A DNA stretch of 64,000 nt from the NCBI RefSeq assembly GCF_009727055.1, contig NC_052352.1, positions 21,075,085 to 21,139,084 on the forward strand. Reading direction: 5' to 3'. The translations under genes were made by a program, and so were the position numbers. Every line of letters begins with the position of its first letter. Position 1 is the stretch's first letter. Source of the DNA: Benincasa hispida (taxonomy: Eukaryota > Streptophyta > Magnoliopsida > Cucurbitales > Cucurbitaceae). Shown here piece by piece: positions 36,784 through 47,218 of the stretch. The notes beneath the pieces were generated by a model. It saw only the letters and a program-made list of their open reading frames with translations. It was not told the origin of the DNA and ran no database searches.

Positions 36784-39033
36784 GTTATGACATGAGGACT
36801 AGTGCGTCCCATACAATGAGTTTGCATAAAATCAGGACCAAGAAATAAGTCACTCTTACTTTATAACGTTGTTTACTGTTTAAGACTGACTATTTCACCT
36901 AGATGACCTAGGTAACTTGATCTTAATCCTGAGCTAACTATGAACCCCTGTTTATTCGGGATTGCCCTTAGATTTGCATAGTTGAGTGTTGGCTCAACAG
37001 CGCTGGCTCAATAAGACTCCCATTTCAAGGGTAAGACCGGATAGATAGCTGGAGACATAGTGTGCAAGAAGGAGTTCACACCTACCCGATTTAAGGATAG
37101 GATAAAGGTTGTTCTCTCAAATACTGAATCTAGGTCTTGAATAAGGGGCCCCACCCTCTCACTGGGCTGAGAGAGTTTGGTTTGGTGATTGGATCACAAA
37201 TCAGTTGTTCATTAGAGAATCAATAGGGACTTGAGGAATAAGACGTAATCTCGGGTGTAAAACAGATATTTGACCCAGCCGTTATTACGAACAACCTGTG
37301 AAGGGTCGACTTGCTGATTATGGTTAAATCATGTGGACATAATATATCTACAGTGAGGGGAGTGCAATTATGGGCTTTAGTGCAATGACCCATTAGTTAA
37401 CGAATGGGGATTAATTTGGTCTAATGAGTTTAGCTAATTAATCTCGGATCGTTGGAGCCCATGACCTGTAGGTCCGTGAGGTCCCCCTACTGGCTCGTAA
37501 CGGACTAGCTCTAGAATAGCATGATAAGTTAATTTGAAACGTTCAAATTAGAATTAAGGGAATTAGTAATTATATGTATGATTTTAGAATTCAATGGAAT
37601 AGGAGAATTTATATATTTAAATATGATTTAAATATATAAAGATGTATATGTGTTAAAATTAATTTAATATTTGATATTAAATTAATTAAGTTTTATTTAA
37701 TAATTAAATTATAAAATTAATTAATTTTTCATTTTTAGAATCAAAATAGATTTTATAAAATCAAAATTTGATTTTTAGATAAAATTGAAAAATTGGAAAA
37801 CAAAACACACTTAAATGGAAAAATGGATTTTTCCATTATCCATCTTTGAACTAGCTCACACATATTGTAATACCTTGCCTTTGTCTTCTCCAAGCATGAA
37901 TTGCAACTCATGCAACTCTTCTCTTTGCATGTTGATCTGCAATATAATGAAGAGATTGGAGTGAAAATCGGGCATGCAATCAAAAGAGTTTTGAGAGAAA
38001 AACTGGTTTGAAGAAAGGTTACTACAGTGAGCTTTTCTCCTTTATCTCTTGATTCATGCTTGTTTTGAGTCCCACAACTCAATCTAGAGCACCGGGAAGA
38101 TCTTGAGGTGGTCTACAATAATATATGGAGAAGATTGTAGCTAGAGAAGGAGCTTTGAAGAAGTTCTACAAGAGGTATGTCTTGAAACTCATTTTTCCTG
38201 CAGAAGCATGCTTTATATTATGCCAAAATTAGTGAATTTGAATGCTTAAATGATCCTTGTGCTTACGCTGCTGTTGGTACAATCCTACACATAGAAATAT
38301 ATATGTAGTGCGAAGAGTGCAATTGTAGATCTTTAATGGAGTGCCCGACAGTTAACGGATGGTGGATATCGTGATTAAAGAGTTTGGTCAGTTATTCACG
38401 TATCGTTTGAGCTTCAAGCTACAGGTCCATAAGGTCCCCTTGGTAGCTCAATGGATTCAAGTTGAGAATCAGTTTTTGGGTTAGTTTGAAATGTTCAAAT
38501 TAATAAGAGAGAATTTAATTATATATGATATAATTAAATTAATTCAATTATATATGATATAATTGATATGATGTATTTGATACATTATTAGATTGGAGAA
38601 ATTAATATAAATATGATTTATATTAAATGTCATAAAAGAGAAAAAGAACTATGGTTTATATGTTGCATATGATGTAATATTGAAACTATAAGTTATAAAT
38701 GTAATATGATAAGTTAGTTATTGTATTTATTTATAATTTATTAATTATGAGATAATTAATTTTCTTTTTCTCCAATAACCACCTTAGTGGGTTGTTATAC
38801 ACGGTTTATGGAAATTGCGGGATAAAGATGAAAAATAGTTTTTCATTATTCATTCCACGCAAAACAAGTTATCAGATAATTTTTGAGAGACTAAGCGATC
38901 ACTACTACAAAATCTTCATTACTTGACACTTGTAGTTTTTAATTACTTGAAGTTTCTTTAGAAAAATGTCAAATAAAAGGGTTAAAAAAGTGGAGATTGA
39001 TGGAATGTTTCAGATATTTTCATGGGAACCATT

Positions 39034-39130
39034 ACTTGACACGTTTTTCGTGTCAAGTACTATAAAGTCTTACTTAACACGATTCGTGTCAAGTATAAGA
39101 AGCTCTTACTTGACACGTTTTTGTGTCAAT
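39034..39130. repeat. palindromic subterminal repeats of the CACTA element (left)
   Basis: ACTTGACACG-(5)-CGTGTCAAGT at 39034-39058 is a perfect 10-bp-arm hairpin. Related units follow at about 39070-39093 and 39108-39130. The right end has more at 41257-41512 (ACTTGACATTGG..ACGTCAAGT). Such arrays bind the element's own transposase in En/Spm; that role is inferred here. Confidence 0.7.
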
Positions 39131-39479
39131 TTAAGTATAAAAAATAATTGACTTATTATTTTAAAGAAGTAAAAGAGTTAAATGCCCTAGATTTAGTCGA
39201 TCGACCTTTAACCTCTTATGCACAGTCGCTACGTCCGTTCGACCTTCCCTTCCTCTATTGAAAAGAAAAAAAAAAGTAAAAAGGGAGAATAGAAGAAACC
39301 CTAATCCCCAAATCCCTTTATTTTCTTTTTATCTTTCTCTCCATTTTTACTTTATTCTTGTTATAAGGGAGATTTGTAGAAAATAACAAGTTATTTAAAT
39401 GGGCTTTTATTAGGAAATTGGTGGAATTAGAGGTCCAAAGGCAAACTTGTAAATATAGGCTGATGGCATTTTTGTAATT

Positions 39480-39790
39480 AATCTCATCATCGGCACCCAT
39501 CGTGTACCACCTAAAATAAGAGATTGGGCTGTCGATTTTGAGCAAGAGAGAGCACACGAAACCGCCTGAAGCGTCTATCATCGACGCTGGCGTTCGAGGC
39601 GTGGAGTGTCCAGTCGGTTTAGTGCAGCCGCATCGGCGAGTGGGTTTCTGGTGTGGGTGTTTTTCGAGCAGATTGATTCTAGTTTCAGGGGTTATCTTCC
39701 GCCAGTGTGTCTCGCTTTCAGAGGCGTTGTTTCCGCGGATCTCTCGGTATCGATGGGTGTTTTTGGCCAGCGATAGGGTTTGGTTTACCT
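39480..39790. other. GC-rich block inside the CACTA element
   Basis: Unlike its AT-rich surroundings, this block is rich in CG dinucleotides (CGTCTATCATCGACGCTGGCG, CCGCATCGGCGAG). Open frames exist on both strands but I recognise neither product. It looks like the 5' part or promoter of a captured host gene. Confidence 0.4.
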
Positions 39791-40620
39791 CGTTTTTTCT
39801 CTTAAATATCATTTTATTCCCTATAATTTAGGATTCTTCCAATTCTAGTCCTGTACTTTCAAATATTTAATTTGTGATTTGGGCTATAATGTAGCATCTT
39901 TTGTAATGATTTGCTTGTTTGAATATTGATGATGAGATTGATTTTGAAGTATTGGAAGGAGTTAAGTTGTTGTCCAATAGGTTTGAGACCGATCTTTGCA
40001 AGGTTTTGGTAAGTTTAGAGGTTAGTATTAATCGTTCTTTGTTACCCATTGAAGTATTGGTCTAATAATTGAGTTATTTTCAATTCAAAAATTTCAAGAG
40101 ATTGGAGCCACTGTCCAGCCGAGTTAATAATGTTTGGATGTTTTGATAGGTATTAAGGCCTTGAAACTCTTTTGGAATTGTTACATATTTGCTGGAATTT
40201 GAATTTGTAACCATTATTATTGAACTTTTTGTAGGTTAGATTACTTTGTTGTAGTTTTGAAGTGACATTCGAATCAAGCCACATTTTGAGTAATCTATTT
40301 GGAGTTAATTGGTTATTTTGGTGAATGAAATTTTGAATAAATTTTTTATTACTTATAGATAAGATTGGGTTTCCAATATTCTCTTCTACTCATTGATTCC
40401 TGTATTAGTTTTCTATTAAAGATGCATTTTGATTGCCTTTATAGAGGGATTACAATTGTGTCAAGTCGCTTTTGCTTGAAAGTTTTGAAAGTTGTGAAAG
40501 TTTGGGAAAAGGTATCTGCATTCTTCTATTTTAAATTTTAGCATATGCTTGATTTGTTGACACTCTTCTTCCTCTTTATTATATTTTCTCAAATCTCTCA
40601 CATCTTTCTTTGTTTTGCAT

Positions 40621-40680
40621 CGAAAGGTAATTGTTCCTCCTGAGGCTGGATATGGTCAAAAGAGAATGAATGAAATCCCA
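40621..40680 (+). pseudogene. captured FKBP-type peptidyl-prolyl isomerase exon
   Basis: Twenty codons read RKVIVPPEAGYGQKRMNEIP and are followed directly by a good donor (GTAAGTCTC at 40681). The V-I-V-P-P-x-x-x-Y-G phrase is the signature of the FKBP fold next to the active site and resembles plastid-lumen FKBPs of plants. The upstream bases TTTGTTTTGCAT look like an acceptor whose final AG has become AT. A later acceptor (TTTTGCAG, about 40853-40860) leads to a short tail that stops at TAG and does not match FKBP. It is a fragment, not a gene. Confidence 0.65.
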
Positions 40681-42032
40681 GTAAGTCTCTAACCTTAAGT
40701 TGTAAATATTTTTTAAGTTTCGAGTGTGATATTTTTCCATTGTATAAATTAAGCCAATCATGTACATTTTTCCTTGTGCGTGACTTTTTGTCATTGTTGT
40801 ATTAACACTTATTTTTATATTTTGAAATTTGATGTTATCACCCTTTATTCTATTTTGCAGGTTGACTTGCTGAAACATGGCTTGTCTGACCCTTAGTTCT
40901 CGATCTTTAGACTTCAAAGCTCAATATATAGATTAAATAATGTACTTTGTTGGGAGGTTACTTATTAAACAATTTGTCACTTTTGTATTTGTTGAAAGTT
41001 GAGTTTTGTATACAAAAGCAATAGTTGAGATTTTATTTTGTGCATGTACTTATGAAAGAGAAATATTGTTGTAATTTGTGAGGAATGTTCATATGAAAGG
41101 TTGTAGTTGAACATATGGAATTTTTAATGAATATATTGATTTGATAGATCTTAAATGTATAGTGTTTATTTAGTTGATGTAATTGTATTGTTGGAATACG
41201 AGGTAGAAAATGAAAATATCAATTGGGGCATTTAATTTGAAAAAAAAAAGAGACATATACTTGACAAATAAAAAACGTCAAGAGTTATCATATATGATAC
41301 GTAATCAATATCAAGAATCAATAAACTTGACATACCACCAATGTCAAATGTATTATCTTTTTTGACACAAAGATTGTATCAAGAAACATTTGTCTTGACG
41401 TCTTTTCGGAGTCAAGTTATCACACTATACTTGACAGTCGAATACTCGACGCTTTTATAAGTGTCAAGTATACCCTTTACTTGACATTGGAAAAACGTCA
41501 AGTAATCCAATTTCTCTTGTAGTGGATCGTGTCGAGTTCACCATACGATAGTGCCTACACGATTGAGTATCAAGTTTATATGATAGACTTCTTCTTCTAT
41601 ACGATTGTTCATTGCATACTCGATCGACTACTCGGTCGTTTACTTCCTCCTTCCCTTTATCCAAATTCATACAGAGCTCACAACTCCTGGATTCTCACAT
41701 CGAGAATACCAAGGTAATCAAGTGATGGTGTCCATTCTGTTTGAGGATCGAGGATCGAGTTATATTCACTGGTGATCGAGGATCTTCTAGTTGCTCGTTG
41801 CGTTCGTGTTATTGGATGTGTTGGTGATCGATCGAGGAAAATACGTGAAGAAAGGGTTCTTCAAAGGTATTGTCACTCGCTCTCTTGTATTTATTTTTGA
41901 AGCATGCTGTAATTTAGTCTTTAATGCTTAACCTATTTGTTTGATTGTAAATGTTTATATTCTTTCACAATGGAGTTTGGAACGATCCGCTTTCGCTCAT
42001 TGGTTCTCTAGTTTTAGAGTTCCTTCAACATC

Positions 42033-43592
42033 ATGTAGCTTAAGCTAGACGATCGTTTAGATTTGGCTATGCGTTCATGTAGAATTGTTCTGCGCGATCG
42101 TGTAACATTTGCTAAACAATCACATAGCTAATACTACGTGATTGTGTAAAGTGTTTACTCGATCGTGTTGCATTGGTTGCATGATCGCATAGGCGATCGG
42201 GTGTAAATTATCGCGCGGTATTTGATACTCGACACAATACATGCACAGTAAACGATCGTGTAGACTATCATGCTCATCGCATAGTCATTAGCTACATGAC
42301 CGCATAGTATACGATACTCGGCGCTTGCTACTCAATCGTGTAGACTATCATGCTTATCGCATAGTCGTTAGCTACACGATCACATGGAATGCATTACTCA
42401 AAGTGCGTTGCACGATCGCGTGGACTTTCATGCTTATCGCATAGTCCTAAGCTATGTGATCGTTGCTTCATGATCGTTTACACTCGATGCTTGTTGCTCG
42501 ACTATCAGAAGGTTTGCTACACGATCAAGTGACGAGGCTTCAAGGCGAGCGGTTCAAGACTTGATTCACCTTTTTCGAACCGGTTGATTCAAACTTTTGT
42601 AATAGATTAGTCCTTACTTTCTAGTTTTGAGATATACTATCCTGATCCATCAACTTTTATTAAATATGCATGTGATGTATGTTTATCTTATATGCCATAA
42701 TGTATGTCATATAGTTTTAAAACCCACCATAGATTATGCATTTTTTCATATTATAAAAGTTATAATATATTAGAACGCATGATTAAATTACTTAAAGCAT
42801 GCTCATGCATCATATAATATAAAAGTTATAATATATGCATGCATTATAGCATATCCATGCATCATTTATATTATAAATGTTATAATATAAGCTTGTATAT
42901 ATGTATGGAATGTATGTTTTACCTTAATTCATTACTTGTTATATAAAAGTTATATATTAGTAATGAATGAACATTGCATGAAGCATGACACTTAAGTTTA
43001 TTTATAAATGTTATAGATAACTTTTGTATGTCTAGCTAGCAATGTTGAATGGTTTTAATTATTTCATTTTTTATAAGAGTTATAATTAAAGAAATTAGAA
43101 TTAAAATCAATAATAAAGAATTACATGCACGCCTTAGGCTTTAATCATTTTTTAAAAGTGTTTATTTGATTGAGATAGACCTAATATCACGTTTCTAATG
43201 AGATTAGAAATCTAAGTTTAATCTTTTAAATAGGTTTAATAGGATTAAATTGGTTCTAATAAAAGATTAAATATGTAACAAATATATCTATAAGGGACCT
43301 TTTGACTAAGGCTGGTTCTGGCTAGACTGGGATACTTAAGTCGATGGAAATGTTGCACCCCTACCTGGGAACCTACCTAGAAAGGCGAATTAGATAGATT
43401 TGTTATATACATGCAAATTTGATAAAAGTCTGTTAAAGTGTTTAATGAGACTTGAATCAAACTTGTTTAATCATCAAAAGCAAGTGTTGTTTTTTAGAAG
43501 ATTAAACAAATCGCTTAGTTAAAATCAGTAGCCAGATTTTCTAAGTTAATAAACTATAGGTAGAACATTCAGTGGGAGGTAAATGAGTATAA
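42033..43592 (+). other. outer copia element, leader region part 1
   Basis: This continues the internal region left at 18206. The first 500 bp (42036-42530) are a CGATCG/ATCGCATAG-type array. Further on, AAGGCTGGTTCTGGCTAGAC and the AT-rich blocks with repeated TTATAAAAGTTATAATATA (42750-43080) fill the untranslated leader. No coding frame is seen. Confidence 0.55.
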
Positions 43593-45535
43593 TGTTGGGT
43601 TTTATATCCTAAAAACTCGCAGTTTGTAAAATGATAAACATTTTCTATAATCAATATACTGGCTATTGATTTCATAAATTGTATGAAAGTCTAAATCCAA
43701 TAAATTAAGACCTATGACTATTGTATAAGTACTTGAACTTTATGTGGAGACATAAGAGTGGATCAGGTTCAAACAAATAGTTAAAATGATCTATGGTACA
43801 TGAATAAGGTTGGGCACCTTATTTTGGTAACACCATTGGATGCGGTCTACTCTGTAGTTGTTACAAAGAGTTGTAAAGTGTTACATACGATGTGATCCTA
43901 ATTCGTACATGTTATGACATGAGGAGTTGGGACGTCCTATGTAATGAGTTTACATAAGATCAGGACCAAGAAATAAGTCACTCTTACTTTATAACGTTGT
44001 TTACTGTATAAGACTGACTATTTCACCTAGGATGCACCTAGGTAACTCGATCTTAATCCTAAGCTAACTATGACTCCTGTTTTATCGCGGGATTGCTTCC
44101 TTAGATTTTGCATAGGTGGAAAAAGATTGGCTCAACAGCCGCCAGCTCCATAAGACCCCACTTTAGGGGTAAGACCGGATAGATAGCTGGAGACACTAGG
44201 GCGCACAAGATAAAAGTTCACTTCCTACCCGATTGGTTAACGGAAATAGGAGAAAGGTTATTCTCTCAAAAAGTACTGAATCCAAGTCCTGAACGAGCGG
44301 CCCCCACCCTCCTCACTGGGCTGAGGAAAGTTTCGCGTTTAGTGAATTGGATCACAAACCAGTTGTTCATTAGCAGGACTCCAACAAAATATAGAACAAA
44401 ATATGGACTTGAGGAATAAGACGTTATCTCAGGGGCTAAAACAGATTTTTGACCCAGCCCGCTGTTACGAACAACTGCGAAGGGTCGACCTTGCTGATTA
44501 TTGCTTAAATTTCATGTGAACTAATATATCACATGAAAGAGGAGTACAAAACTAATGGGCTTTAGTTGGAGCTGACCTATTAGTTTAATGAATGGGGATT
44601 AACTATAGGTCTAATGAGTTAGCCAATTAATTTGAGATCGTTGGAGCCCGATGCATCTGTAGGTCCGCGAGGTCCCCTTACTATTCCTAACGGACTAGCT
44701 CTTAGAATATGTCGATAAGTTAATATTGAAACGTTCAAATTAGAATTTAAGGGAATTAGTAATTATCATGATACTATTAATTAACATGTTTAATTTGAGA
44801 ATTAAAACGGAATAGCTGAGGAATTTATTATGTTTAAATATAATTTAAATATTAAAGATGCGATATGTTTAAAATTAATTTAATATTTTGATATTAAATT
44901 AATTTAAGTTTATTTAATAATTAATTTATGAAAATTAATTAAAATTTTCATTTTTAAAATCAAAATAGATTTTATAAAATAAAATTTGGATTTTATGATA
45001 AAATTGAAAAAAAAAAAAACAAAACACACAAAATGGAAAAGAAGATTTTCCATTATCCATCACTTAAGGTGCTCACACAAAATGCATTCTCTTTGCCTTG
45101 TCTTCTCCAAGCATGAGCTGCAACTCATGCAAATCTCTCCTTTGCATGTTGATCTACAATATAATGAAGAGATTGGAGTGAAAATCGGGCATACAATCTG
45201 TAGAGAATTTGAGAGAAAATTTGGTTTGAAGAAAAAGTTCTTCAACAAAATTACTACGGTGAACATTTCTTCTTCATCCCTTGATTCAAGCTTGTTTTGA
45301 GTCCCACAACTCAATCTAGAGCACCAAGAAAATAGTGGGGAAGATCTTGAGGTGGTCCGCAACAAGATTTAGAGAAGATAGTAGCTAGAGAAGGAGCTTT
45401 GAAGAAGTTTTACAAGAGGTATGTCTTGAAACTCACTTGTTTTCTGCAAGAGCATGCTTTATACTTTGCCAAATTTAGTGAATTTGAGTGCTTTGATGAT
45501 TCTTATGCTTTCGTTGTTGCTGATACAATCCTACA
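43593..45535 (+). mobile_element. solo LTR of family B, 1943 bp, TSD TATAA/TATAT
   Basis: It begins TGTTGGGTTTTATATCCTAA and ends GATACAATCCTACA. The flanks TATAA (43588-43592) and TATAT (45536-45540) are a 5-bp duplication with one change. This is the most complete family B LTR here and the reference for the broken copy at 21185-38289. It has no internal domain. Confidence 0.75.
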
Positions 45536-46449
45536 TATATGATACTTCACTTTACTTCTACATGTTTCTCCCTAAAAAGTTCACACCGTGAGATCTATCC
45601 TTGGCCTCAAGGCACCTTTGGAGTGTTCCCCTACGGGTGGCATTTGGGTAGGTCAATACCAAGGTGAATGGAGAGAATGTTCATAGTAAGTGGGAGCGGG
45701 ACGTATGATAACATATCCCTCGGTCTCTCTCATTAGGTTAGATAAAGTTTTGTGCATCGTCTCGTGGCACCCTAGAAGTGTCCCCCCTAAAGGATGACAA
45801 TTTTGCACAACTCTTTATTTGATCTCCAGAAATGGATAGTGTTGCTTTAGTCTCTTGTCCTAATCGGCTAAAATGAAGGGTTACACTTACACATAATTGT
45901 TAAGGATGTTAACAAATTCTGGACCGAACAATGGTGACTATTAGATATAGTTACAAGGAGTTGTTTCTGTCTAATGGTTGAGATTGTCTCATTCTAGTGA
46001 AGGGGCACTTGATTACCCTACGGTGACTTTTGTCCTGTCTCACTGGAGCATCATTGCAAAATAGATGTCACTTAGGGTACACTATAACTATTTTTCTAAA
46101 ACTTAATTGGTTCTAAAAGTGGTTTAATGCAAGTAAACTTATTAAGTTTGTTCATTTTCAGCATTTTTAATATGGCTACCGCTACATTGTCTTTACTTGC
46201 CGTCGATAAGCTGACTGGCGAAAATTACGCTAGTTGGAAAAATACTATTAACACGATATTAATCATCGATGACCTAAGGTTCATCTTTACGGAGGAGTGT
46301 CCTCCTATTCCACTTTCTACTGTTGCTCGAAATGTTCGAGACGCGTATGAGCATTGGACATGGGCAAACAAAAAGGCCCGAGTGTATATCTTGGCCAGCC
46401 TTAACGATGTTTTGGCCAAGAAGCATGAGCCCATGATCACTGCACGCGA

Positions 46450-46483
46450 CTCTTATACACATCTAGATGTGTATAAGAGACAG
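46450..46483. other. Tn5/Nextera mosaic-end junction (library adapter)
   Basis: CTCTTATACACATCT followed by AGATGTGTATAAGAGACAG is two mosaic ends head to head, the junction made by Nextera mate-pair circularisation, here lacking 4 bases at the left. It is synthetic sequence. In translation it gives the telltale SYTHLDVYKRQ. Confidence 0.97.
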
Positions 46484-46562
46484 CTATAAGCCCGAGTGTA
46501 TATCTTGGCCAGCCTTAACGATGTTTTGGCCAAGAAGCATGAGCCCATGATCACTGCACGCG

Positions 46563-46600
46563 CTGTCTCTTATACACATCTAGATGTGTATAAGAGACAG
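46563..46600. other. Tn5/Nextera mosaic-end junction (library adapter), complete
   Basis: A full 38-bp head-to-head pair: CTGTCTCTTATACACATCT then AGATGTGTATAAGAGACAG. Together with the first copy it brackets 46489-46562, which repeats 46374-46448 of gag. Confidence 0.97.
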
Positions 46601-47218
46601 GTACATCTGTTCGAGAACATGTTCTCAATATGATGGTCCACTTCAATGTGGCGGAGATGAACGGGTCGAGCATCGATGAGGCAAGCCATGTTAGCATGAT
46701 TCTGGAGTCGTTACCAAAAAGCTTTCTTCACTTTGTAAGCAACGATGTTCTAAACAAGGTTGATTACAACCTTACAATTCTACTCAATGAGTTGCATACT
46801 TTCTAATCTTTGCTGAAAAACATGGAGAAGAAGGTTGGTGAGGTAAATGTTGCTTCATCTTCCAAAAAGTTCCATAAAGATTTAACCTCTGGAACTAAGT
46901 TTGCACCTTCTTCTTCCAGCACCAGAAAGTGGAAGAAGAAGTTGGAAAAAGAAGAAGGGTGGAAAGGGGAAGGCGCCTGCTAACCCACAACTTGTTGCTC
47001 CTAGGGGTAGGCAACCAGTGAGGGTTGACAAAGGAAAGTGTTTCCATTGCAACCAGGACGGGCGTTGGAAGCGGAACTGCCCAAGATATTTGGTTGAGAA
47101 GAAGGTTAAACTAGGTAAATGTGATTTACTAGTTTTAGAAACTTGTTTAATGGAAAATGATGATTCTACCTGGATTATTGACTCTGAGGCCACTAACCAT
47201 GTTTGTTCTTCATTTTAG

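Larger units (their letters stand above)
21185..38289 (+). mobile_element. family B solo LTR with large insertions, TSD CACAG/CATAG
   Basis: Family B starts TGTTGGGTTTTATGTCCTAA and ends ACAATCCTACA. Its pieces here are 21185-21222, about 28388-28673 (seen again to 31041 because of the assembly duplication) and 36784-38289. Together they match the intact copy at 43593-45535. The flanks CACAG (21180-21184) and CATAG (38290-38294) are a 5-bp duplication with one change inside the family A LTR, which continues on both sides (ATATCCAATGGA | AAATATATATG). Confidence 0.7.
38900..41524. mobile_element. non-autonomous CACTA (En/Spm-like) transposon, 2625 bp, TSD GAT
   Basis: The left end is CACTACTACAAAATC and the right end, complemented, is CACTACAAGAGAAATT, sharing the CACTA terminus. 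The 3-bp duplication GAT (38897-38899 and 41525-41527) is the length this superfamily makes, and the interrupted LTR continues across it. Both subterminal zones are packed with ACTTGACA and TGTCAAGT motifs in inverted pairs, as in transposase-binding subterminal repeats. There is no transposase frame. The interior holds a GC-rich block and an FKBP-like exon. Confidence 0.85.
18207..42027 (+). mobile_element. solo LTR (family A) blown up to 23.8 kb by nested insertions
   Basis: The LTR pieces are 18207-18405, 20479-21184, 38295-38899 and 41528-42027. Joined, they give about 2010 bp, matching the 2031-2034 bp of intact family A LTRs. It starts TGTTAGGGTTGATGCCC and ends AGAGTTCCTTCA. The flanks GCATC (18202-18206) and ACATC (42028-42032) are a 5-bp target duplication with one change. 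No primer site follows 42027, which agrees with a solo LTR inserted in the internal region of the outer element. The interruptions are described separately. Confidence 0.75.
46172..47218 (+). pseudogene. copia gag plus start of protease (broken)
   Basis: Gag packages the element's RNA into virus-like particles. The frame starts MATATLSLLAVDKLTGENYA and runs 95 codons before it is broken by sequencing-adapter sequence (46450-46483), a repeat of 46374-46448 and a second adapter (46563-46600). After these, gag continues (VLNMMVHFNVAEMNG) with a stop near 46804. The zinc knuckle at 47039-47080 reads CFHCNQDGRWKRNC, with Arg where the zinc-binding His should be. The protease motif at 47180 reads DSEATNHV instead of DSGA, and a TAG follows at 47216. 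It is dead apart from the artefacts. Confidence 0.8.

Noticed and set aside
21185..38289. Full-length family B retrotransposon with coding domains
   Set aside because: No gag or pol is found between its ends. The LTR pieces sum to about one LTR, so a solo LTR with insertions is the better reading.
39034..39130. CRISPR-like array of short repeats
   Set aside because: The repeats are hairpins with irregular spacing inside a plant CACTA transposon. There are no regular spacers and no cas genes, and the genome is eukaryotic.
39538..39831. 97-residue plus-strand frame in the CACTA element
   Set aside because: It is uninterrupted only because the block is GC-rich. There is a competing frame on the other strand, and neither has a recognisable domain.
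42028..42032. 42027 as the end of a 5' LTR with its own primer site
   Set aside because: The following bases (ACATCATGTAGC) are not a primer-binding site, but they match the GCATC left flank at 18202, which indicates a target duplication instead.
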